From Clostridia bacterium (lineage in GTDB: Bacteria; Bacillota; Clostridia; Christensenellales; UBA1242), in NCBI GenBank assembly GCA_016297915.1, contig JAEDFU010000011.1, positions 1 to 37,912 on the forward strand: a stretch of 37,912 nt of DNA, read 5' to 3'. Position numbers and translations under genes: made by a program. Within the stretch, counting starts at the first letter, position 1, and each line of letters starts with the position of its first letter. Below are positions 32,398-37,912 of this stretch, piece by piece. The notes under the pieces are model-generated. The model was not told the DNA's origin, did not search any database, and saw only the letters and a list, made by a program, of their open reading frames with translations.

Positions 32398-33414
32398 TTA
32401 TTTCTTTTTGGCAGTATCTATGCTATTATACCACTCGCAGGTGTTCTTGATTGCTGTCTTGAAATCAGTTGTTGGCTTGTAGCCTGTGCGGAGTAGTTTG
32501 TCTATCGAAAAGTTGTAATCGGCACAATTTTGCCAAATAGAAAACTTAGTTATAAGTGGCGCTTTTTTGATATGGAATAGCTTGTAAGTTCCCTCTACAA
32601 GGCTTGCCACCATTTTGGCTAGTGGTGCTGGGAAATTTGTAAACTTTGGCTTGACTCCAAATTCATTAGCTACCATTGTTAGATATTCTTTGAGAGTCTC
32701 GTCCTGACCGTCGGTTATATTGTAGTCTGTATTGTAGCAACTTGGGTGAGTGGTTGTGTATGCAATTGCCTCAGCAAGATTGCCAGAATAAACAAAGCAA
32801 CTCAAGTACTTGCCTCCAGCACAAATAGACATTTTTTGTCTCTTGACTCTTGAGTAAATTTCGTTTGAAGAGGTGTAGTCATATTCACCAAAAACATTAC
32901 CCGGTCTTAGGATTAAGTAATTGATATTATTTTTTTCAGCAAAAGTTTTGACTAGATTTTCGGTTTGGAGTTTGGATATACTATATGGATTGTTAAATGG
33001 TTTTTTTGGAGCAGTTTCTAACAAATGTTTGTAGCCACCATAACCATAGACTGCAGTTGATGATAGGTACGAAAAACACTCAAGAGAAGGTTGTGTGTTA
33101 GCGTACTCAAGTAGTCTTTTGGTTGAGTCATAATTGGTTGCCAAAAAATCTTCAAGTTTGCCATAAGGACTAACTTTGCCAGCTACATGAATGATGTATT
33201 TGAATTTTTCATGAATACTATTGTAGTCAAAGTCGATTATGCTACCCTTGATAACTTGAATGTTTCCCTTTTCGACATTTTGGTTAAATTCAACATTGTC
33301 ACTTGTGCCTCGTCTACAAAGCACAAAAACTTTGTACCCAAGACTTACAAATTTATTGCTCACATGAGCACCTATAAAGCCATTTCCGCCTGTAATTAAT
33401 ACTGATTCTTTCAT
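32398..33414 (-). CDS. NAD-dependent epimerase/dehydratase (extended SDR)
   Basis: A 338-residue extended short-chain dehydrogenase. The Rossmann nucleotide loop is LITGGNGFIGAHVSNKF (G9-x-x-G12-x-x-G15), the catalytic Y-x-x-x-K is in NNPYSISKLQTENL, with SSTAVYGYGG giving the upstream Ser/Thr and LRPGNVFGEYD the typical substrate loop. A nucleotide-sugar, hopanoid or steroid-like substrate is possible; the family cannot be fixed further. The last 30 residues (TGYKPTTDFKTAIKNTCEWY) are typical of this group. No Shine-Dalgarno site precedes the ATG; instead a promoter -10 box ends 6 bases before it, so the mRNA is probably leaderless. Confidence 0.88.
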   Translation of the reverse strand: MKESVLITGGNGFIGAHVSNKFVSLGYKVFVLCRRGTSDNVEFNQNVEKGNIQVIKGSIIDFDYNSIHEKFKYIIHVAGKVSPYGKLEDFLATNYDSTKRLLEYANTQPSLECFSYLSSTAVYGYGGYKHLLETAPKKPFNNPYSISKLQTENLVKTFAEKNNINYLILRPGNVFGEYDYTSSNEIYSRVKRQKMSICAGGKYLSCFVYSGNLAEAIAYTTTHPSCYNTDYNITDGQDETLKEYLTMVANEFGVKPKFTNFPAPLAKMVASLVEGTYKLFHIKKAPLITKFSIWQNCADYNFSIDKLLRTGYKPTTDFKTAIKNTCEWYNSIDTAKKK

Positions 33415-33420
33415 ACAAAT

Positions 33421-33449
33421 AGTATAAACTAATTAGGTTTTGCAGTCAA
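33421..33449 (-). promoter_or_regulatory. Sigma-A promoter placing the start site at the epimerase ATG
   Basis: On the minus strand, TTGACT (33449-33444) is followed after 17 bases by TATACT (33426-33421). The A of the ATG (33414) is the seventh base after the -10 box, where transcription normally begins. Confidence 0.72.
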
Positions 33450-33561
33450 AGAAATTCATTTTAAATAAAATTTTTTAGGTCGAAAATTTGATTAATTTAC
33501 AAAGATAATTTACATGTACTAAAAATTGTCTAAAATAAATGTTATACTTGTGTAAATTGTT

Positions 33562-33590
33562 TTGCAAGAAATTGTTAAAATTGCTAAAAT
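33562..33590 (+). promoter_or_regulatory. Sigma-A promoter for the plsC-like gene
   Basis: TTGCAA (33562-33567), 17 bases, TAAAAT (33585-33590) with an extended TGC before the -10. It is 25 bases before the start codon. Confidence 0.7.
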
Positions 33591-33615
33591 ATATTTGTAA
33601 TCAAAGTGGAGACAT

Positions 33616-34428
33616 ATGAAATATTCTGAGTATCAAGCGCGAATTAAACAATTTGAAAAAGATAAGACTTATGACAAAGATGTAAATTTTGATAAACATT
33701 TTTTTGTTGCTGAACAAGAAGCTAATCACAGATATATCTATGATAGGTGGCTAGACAGAGTTTATTATGTATTTTTGAGAATTGGTATTTTCATTTTTGC
33801 ACCATTTTTGTTGTTCTTTACCTATAGACTCAAAATTCGAGGCAGAAAAAATCTAAGACGCAAAAAGCACGAAGGTGCAATAATTGTAACAAATCATGCA
33901 ATGCTATTAGATAGTCTTGCAATCAAGCAAACAGTTTTCAAAAAGGTATACTATATCGGAGCGTCTGTTAATAACAAAAAAGGTTTTGGCGGATACACAA
34001 TCAAAATACTTGGTATGTTGCCTCTATCCAATCAATTTAGTAATCAAAAGAACCTTGACCAAGCTGTTACTTATTTTCTTAAGCAAGGCAAGCCTATCCA
34101 TATTGCACCTGAGCAGGCAATGTGGAGGGGATATACTAAGCTTAGACCATTCAAAAACGGTGGTTTTTATTACGCAGTCAAAAATAATGTACCTGTGATT
34201 CCAATGGTGGAACTTTTCTCCAAACCAAACGCTTGGGATAGACTTTGGGGCAGAAAATTTAGAGTAACCATGAAGGTTTTGCCAAAGGTTTATCCAAATA
34301 TGGATTTGCCTAACAAACAGCGTATTGAGGACTTAAAAATAAGAGTTAGAGAAAGCATGCGTTCTGCCATGAACGAGTTTTATGGTGTAGAATCGGATGT
34401 CGAAGTCTTGGATAAGAATAGTTTGTAA
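33616..34428 (+). CDS. plsC: 1-acyl-glycerol-3-phosphate acyltransferase (PlsC family)
   Basis: A 270-residue membrane-associated acyltransferase that adds the second acyl chain in phosphatidate synthesis. The N-H-x4-D motif is in VTNHAMLLDSL (about 95), followed by IHIAPEQAMWRGYTKLRPF, equivalent to the P-E-G-T-R motif although the Gly-Thr-Arg core is replaced by Q-A-M-W-R, and KNNVPVIPMVELF. One membrane segment lies at about 55-70. It has a long, charged N-terminal extension (about 50 residues, YDKDVNFDKHFFVAEQEANHR) not usual in short PlsC proteins. GTGGAG lies before ATG. Its 3' end overlaps pnuC by 49 bases on the opposite strand. Confidence 0.88.
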   Translation: MKYSEYQARIKQFEKDKTYDKDVNFDKHFFVAEQEANHRYIYDRWLDRVYYVFLRIGIFIFAPFLLFFTYRLKIRGRKNLRRKKHEGAIIVTNHAMLLDSLAIKQTVFKKVYYIGASVNNKKGFGGYTIKILGMLPLSNQFSNQKNLDQAVTYFLKQGKPIHIAPEQAMWRGYTKLRPFKNGGFYYAVKNNVPVIPMVELFSKPNAWDRLWGRKFRVTMKVLPKVYPNMDLPNKQRIEDLKIRVRESMRSAMNEFYGVESDVEVLDKNSL

Positions 34429-35066
34429 TCTTTTGTCCAACATATTAGTCCGCAGATGTCATTAATTAGATAAATTACTGCACATAGCAAAAAATTAATC
34501 GTGCGTATATCTCCTTGTATAATGATAATTCCCCAAAGAAGAATCAACACAATATCATTGATGATTAAGAATACAAAGCCCCAAAAACTTCGTCTTGCAA
34601 TTAGGTAGTTTGCAAGTGTGAGAGATATCATAGATATCAAGTTGAGATATAGGCTTTTGCAGTCAATGAATTTGAGAATAAAATAAAATATTGTTCCAAA
34701 CAAAACCACAAATATTCCTACGAGTATCCATTCTAGTGGGAATATTTTTTTTGGCATTACATGTGCGTTTTGGGAATTTTTTGCCCAAGAAAAAACACCA
34801 TAAATAAATATAGGGACAAGGATAATGACATACACAATAAATTCGCCATAGTAACCAAAAGTAAAAGCGAATATTCCATAACTTAGGCTATCCAAAACAC
34901 CAATAATTTGTCCAGCGATGCAACCTTTGGCTTGAAAAAATATAGTAAGAAGCCCAAGTACTCCACTAGACAGAGCCATCCAAGGGCTTTTGAAAATTAC
35001 ACTTGTGATTATGATTAATACTATTGCAAACGCAAGCAAAATATTACTGGTTAGTTTATTTTTCAT
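34380..35066 (-). CDS. pnuC: PnuC-family nicotinamide riboside transporter
   Basis: A 228-residue membrane protein with about seven segments, matching the PnuC family of facilitators for vitamin-like ribosides, usually nicotinamide riboside. Family features include FQAKGCIAGQIIGVLDSLSYGIFA near 45-70, YGEFIVYVIILVPIFIYGVFSW, and the C-terminal NYLIARRSFWGFVFLIINDI with L-L-W. Specificity for thiamine or deoxynucleoside relatives cannot be excluded. GAGGGCGG lies before ATG. I looked upstream for NAD or thiamine riboswitch elements and found none convincing. The gene runs into the plsC 3' end, and neither has a terminator in between. Confidence 0.86.
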   Translation of the reverse strand: MKNKLTSNILLAFAIVLIIITSVIFKSPWMALSSGVLGLLTIFFQAKGCIAGQIIGVLDSLSYGIFAFTFGYYGEFIVYVIILVPIFIYGVFSWAKNSQNAHVMPKKIFPLEWILVGIFVVLFGTIFYFILKFIDCKSLYLNLISMISLTLANYLIARRSFWGFVFLIINDIVLILLWGIIIIQGDIRTINFLLCAVIYLINDICGLICWTKDYKLFLSKTSTSDSTP

Positions 35067-35224
35067 ATTGCACCGCCCTCTAAAAAAGTCTATTTATCCA
35101 AAATAAACTTTCTTTCTTTTTTATGTAGATTTTGTAGATGCAATACTCGTGTTTAATCCAGTTTATTCCAAAATATTTAGATTTGTGATTAGTCTTTGAT
35201 ATGGTCACAAAAACAAATAGGGTA

Positions 35225-35252
35225 TTGACAAATTGAAATTTTAGTGTAAACT
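35225..35252 (+). promoter_or_regulatory. Sigma-A promoter for the phosphoesterase pair
   Basis: Consensus TTGACA (35225-35230), 16 bases, TAAACT (35247-35252), 34 bases before the start codon at 35287. Confidence 0.65.
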
Positions 35253-35286
35253 AAAAGTGTAAAATTTGTTTCATAAGGGTGGATTT

Positions 35287-36528
35287 ATGGTTTCAAAAAA
35301 TAACGAATTAAGCAAATTAGATAGTAATTACAAGGATATTGTAGGCAACACCGCTTACAATAACAAAAATGTTACTATCAAAAGCATAGTTAAGGACTAT
35401 TCAGACAAATTTGATACATTGCAAGTGTGTTTTATAAGTGATACACACATCGGCTCTTCTGATTTTGATATCAAAGGGCTTGTACAAAATCTTAAATATG
35501 CAGATAGTCAAGAAAACGCTGTCATCTTCTTTTTGGGTGACGGACTTAATACCGCTATTGTTGGAAGTAAGTCAGATACTTATGAGGATGTTATGAATCC
35601 TCAAGAACAGTTGGATATATTTTCCAAAGTACTCAAACTTGCCAAGGGTTATAGTCGAGAAAAACTATCTGGACTGCTCAAAAAATTAAATGACAGTGGC
35701 AAGATTGTTGTGGTTCACAGTGGAAATCATGAGGACAGAATAACCAAAGCTGTTGGTATTTCTCCTACCAAAATTGCGGCAGATATCGCTGGTGTGGGAG
35801 ATTCGTTTGCACCATTTTTTGCAAATACTGATTTGATACTCAGACAACCTCTTAGCCCAGACGGCAAGTTCCACTTTGGAGTGGTTACACATCACGGCAC
35901 TGGTATCAAAAATATTGACGGGACTTTTAGACTGCTTAGAAATATAGATAATGCAGATATGTGTGTAATTGGTCACACTCATCAGTATGCTATCAAGACA
36001 GACAGAACCATATCTGTAGATAGTAATGGTGAGCAATATTATCACGATGTAATATGTATGTCGCTTCCTGCTAGTGGTGGCGGTACTTATGGTGCTGGAA
36101 TGTCACTCCCAAATATCAATAAACAATCGGCAGTTTGGATTGCACTTAGTTCACAACCAAATCCGCACAAAGATGCAATTTCGCCAACAGGAATTAAGCA
36201 AAGAGCTATAGTTCCGGCTTGTGCATTCTTTTCGCCAACTAACTCAATTGATGCAAATATTGAAGCAGAAAAGGTTAAACTCGCAGAAAATATAATTGCT
36301 CAAAAAACAACTGTTCATGCCCAGAATTTAAACAAAAAAATAGCTGACTTGATAGGCGCTATCAAGGGTTTTGAAAAAGACACAAGAGAAGAAATTGTTG
36401 AAAAAATTGCTGATGAAAAATTGGCTGAACCTGAGGGATTTTTGGAGTATCTTAGCAACAAAAACAAGTCGAATCCAAATGACTCTATAAGTTCTACAGA
36501 CAAAAACGAAAAGGAGTTGGGTGAGTAG
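35287..36528 (+). CDS. Calcineurin-like metallophosphoesterase
   Basis: A 413-residue enzyme of the calcineurin-like phosphoesterase superfamily with all metal motifs: D52-T-H54 in FISDTHIG, G-D85-G in FFLGDGL, G-N147-H148-E in HSGNHEDR, T-H202-H in VVTHHGTG and G-H230-T-H232 in VIGHTHQY. It would use two metal ions to hydrolyse a phosphoester; the substrate is unknown. No signal peptide, so cytoplasmic. A polar C-terminal tail (about 385-413, Ser/Asn/Lys-rich) is probably disordered, after a helical region (about 330-380). ATG 35287 is chosen with AAGGGTGGA just upstream; a TTG at 35266 is less likely. The next gene starts 1 base after its stop and looks like an inactivated copy of the same fold. 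Confidence 0.85.
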   Translation: MVSKNNELSKLDSNYKDIVGNTAYNNKNVTIKSIVKDYSDKFDTLQVCFISDTHIGSSDFDIKGLVQNLKYADSQENAVIFFLGDGLNTAIVGSKSDTYEDVMNPQEQLDIFSKVLKLAKGYSREKLSGLLKKLNDSGKIVVVHSGNHEDRITKAVGISPTKIAADIAGVGDSFAPFFANTDLILRQPLSPDGKFHFGVVTHHGTGIKNIDGTFRLLRNIDNADMCVIGHTHQYAIKTDRTISVDSNGEQYYHDVICMSLPASGGGTYGAGMSLPNINKQSAVWIALSSQPNPHKDAISPTGIKQRAIVPACAFFSPTNSIDANIEAEKVKLAENIIAQKTTVHAQNLNKKIADLIGAIKGFEKDTREEIVEKIADEKLAEPEGFLEYLSNKNKSNPNDSISSTDKNEKELGE

Positions 36529-36529
36529 T

Positions 36530-37816
36530 ATGGCAAAAGAAAAATTACAAGAAGAAGAAAGTTTTGGTGTGTCAGATGTTGTCAACAAAGGCGACTATAT
36601 TCGAAAAAAGATTTTGGATAATATGCAAGTAGATATTGAGCATACTACTCCAAATGTTTTCAACTACATTATGCACAAGGACAGCATTGGACTCAATGAA
36701 GTGAGCAATGTAGATATGGGATATGCAACTACAGACAATTTTGGACATTACTGCAAGAGAACACCATATCTAAATGAGCTTGAATACAATGTTGGACTTA
36801 TGAAAGAGAGTGAAAATTCTATACTTGTGTTGAATGGGGGACTATTTACTTATGTCCCAAAAAATGGGGCAAACAAGTTTTTGTCCTATAGAGACCAAGT
36901 AGCATACTTTTATTCACTACTAAAAGACCTTGCCAATGAAGGCAAGATTGTCGCAATGGTTAGAGGTACAGAAGAGCATAGAATCTTGAAGAACCACAAT
37001 ATTGATGTCATGGGTATTTTGCAACAGGCATTGGGATTAGACCACAAAGTCTGCAATGATGCACTTGTAAATGTTGTAATTGAGGACGAGGTTGTTGGAG
37101 ACAGTCCAGTAGGGATAAGAACTATTAATTGGAATAATAGTGCAACAACGGCATCATATATTGGCAGAAAAATGGAGGAGAGAGCCACAAAGCGTGGTGG
37201 GGCGGACATTTATCTTGCAAGAAGTACAATGAATTACTTTAAGTCATCAATAGTTGGCGAAAGTGTTCCTGGCAGTGCAGATACATATACAAAGCCAATT
37301 TATTTGATATCTAGCGGTAGTTATACACCATTTAAGGGTGCAGTAACAGCTGGTGCTGAGTATAATTCAATCAAAGACGGCGAATTGTGTCCACCAAGTT
37401 TTTGGTACAAAGTAACAGTTGAACCTAAGAAAAAAGAATTTGACGGCGACAAAGAATATGTTGTCAAAGTCAATCCAATCAACTATAATGCACATCAAGT
37501 CTTATATCAAGGCACTGACAAAATTACTGCAAATATCGAAAACTTAATAACATCAGCCTCTGATAGTTTTGTTCAAAAATTGATTGATAAATATCCTGTC
37601 CAAATGGCAAAGCTAAGAGAGTCTGGCAGGGTAAATGTAAGAGAGACTTTGATAAAAAACAAAGAAATTGCCACAGCTAATTCTGAAATAGAGAGTTATT
37701 TGACAAGCAAAATTGGTGTACAAAATACATCCACAACTCCAAACCTTGAAGATAATGGCTCAAACATTTCAAGCAAGCAAGAGCAGGTATCCACAGATAA
37801 CGAGTTAACAAAGTAA
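36530..37816 (+). CDS. Probable pseudoenzyme paralogue of the phosphoesterase
   Basis: A 428-residue protein that aligns by eye with its upstream neighbour along most of the length, but with every metal ligand changed: DTHIG becomes TTDNFG (about 67-72), GDGL becomes NGGL (102-105), GNHEDR becomes GTEEHR (146-151), VTHHG becomes RTINW (about 197-201), and GHTH becomes RSTM (231-234), while flanks such as GKIV (138-141) and A-D before the last motif are kept. It also has a Ser/Asn/Gln-rich disordered tail. It could be a regulatory or scaffolding subunit for the active enzyme. AAGGAG lies 13 bases before ATG 36530; a GTG at 36521, overlapping the previous gene, is the alternative start. Translation is coupled to the upstream gene. 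Confidence 0.8.
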   Translation: MAKEKLQEEESFGVSDVVNKGDYIRKKILDNMQVDIEHTTPNVFNYIMHKDSIGLNEVSNVDMGYATTDNFGHYCKRTPYLNELEYNVGLMKESENSILVLNGGLFTYVPKNGANKFLSYRDQVAYFYSLLKDLANEGKIVAMVRGTEEHRILKNHNIDVMGILQQALGLDHKVCNDALVNVVIEDEVVGDSPVGIRTINWNNSATTASYIGRKMEERATKRGGADIYLARSTMNYFKSSIVGESVPGSADTYTKPIYLISSGSYTPFKGAVTAGAEYNSIKDGELCPPSFWYKVTVEPKKKEFDGDKEYVVKVNPINYNAHQVLYQGTDKITANIENLITSASDSFVQKLIDKYPVQMAKLRESGRVNVRETLIKNKEIATANSEIESYLTSKIGVQNTSTTPNLEDNGSNISSKQEQVSTDNELTK

Positions 37817-37818
37817 AC

Positions 37819-37853
37819 AAAAAAAAGAACATGGATTTCCATGTTCTTTTTTT
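37819..37853. terminator. Bidirectional terminator at the right end
   Basis: AAAGAACATGG pairs with CCATGTTCTTT around a 4-base loop, flanked by an A-run (from 37819) and a T-run (to 37853). It lies between the pseudoenzyme gene and the minus-strand partial gene. Confidence 0.88.
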
Positions 37854-37861
37854 GGGTTTTT

Positions 37862-37912
37862 TTACCTATATTTACCTTTTCTTCTAACAAGTAAGAACAA
37901 TACAACAAGTAC
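37862..37912 (-). CDS. C-terminal end of a membrane protein (partial)
   Basis: On the minus strand an open frame enters from the right edge and ends at TAA (37864-37862). It gives 16 residues, VLVVLFLLVRRKGKYR, a hydrophobic stretch followed by a basic end, as in the last transmembrane helix of a membrane protein with a cytoplasmic tail. It converges on the terminator at 37819-37853, which supports a real gene end. No family can be named. Confidence 0.55.
   Translation of the reverse strand, partial: VLVVLFLLVRRKGKYR

Noticed and set aside
35067..35224. NAD or thiamine riboswitch before pnuC
   Set aside because: No recognisable conserved core of either class on the minus strand, and the region is largely AT-rich without paired elements.
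35287..37816. Phage or mobile-element cargo origin for the phosphoesterase pair
   Set aside because: No integrase, phage structural genes, attachment sites or change in base composition were seen nearby.

Overview
The window is AT-rich, Gram-positive-type DNA, most likely from an uncultured, probably gut-associated, member of the Clostridia. The evidence is the gene content and order: ylbJ, a ylbK-type patatin, tmcAL (ylbM), pta-ackA, rpmF, plsX-rnc-smc-ftsY-ylxM-ffh-rpsP-khpA-rimM-trmD-rbgA-rnhB-yraN-rplS. Shine-Dalgarno sites of the AGGAG type, sigma-A-like promoters and short GC hairpins followed by T-runs also fit. The taxon is inferred from content, not from a database match. No rRNA, tRNA, CRISPR array, insertion sequence or integrase was seen.

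Layout. 1-2.8 kb: the end of an unknown gene, an orphan HEPN-like protein, a TSCPD protein and a DUF4364 winged-helix protein on the minus strand, and an unrecognised 259-residue protein. 2.9-8.8 kb: sporulation protein YlbJ, patatin-like hydrolase, TmcAL, the acetate pathway pta-ackA, and bL32. 8.9-10 kb: an APH-fold sugar kinase resembling NahK on the minus strand. 10.2-23.8 kb: a long plus-strand housekeeping run for lipid initiation (plsX), RNA processing (rnc), chromosome organisation (smc), protein targeting (ftsY, ylxM, ffh) and ribosome or tRNA maturation (rpsP to rplS), with an unplaced ATP-grasp ligase inserted after trmD. 24-28.8 kb: a Spo0A-like regulator with a degenerate receiver, a SpoIIM-like membrane protein, a large lipoprotein and an S11 D,D-carboxypeptidase, perhaps an envelope or sporulation neighbourhood. 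28.9-35 kb: envelope and lipid genes (GNAT-like protein with a lysine-rich tail, GT28 glycosyltransferase, CPBP protease, SDR epimerase, PlsC acyltransferase, PnuC transporter). 35.2-37.8 kb: a two-gene operon of a metallophosphoesterase and what reads as its catalytically dead paralogue. The right edge holds the last 16 codons of a minus-strand membrane protein.

The standard clostridial cluster is edited: no DUF177 (ylbN/yceD) gene lies before rpmF, no acpP lies between plsX and rnc, and no ylbL lies between the patatin gene and tmcAL. The observations I rate highest are the active/pseudoenzyme phosphoesterase pair, the Spo0A-like regulator and its neighbours, a probable leaderless epimerase mRNA, and candidate RNA control elements before rplS, rimM and ylxM.
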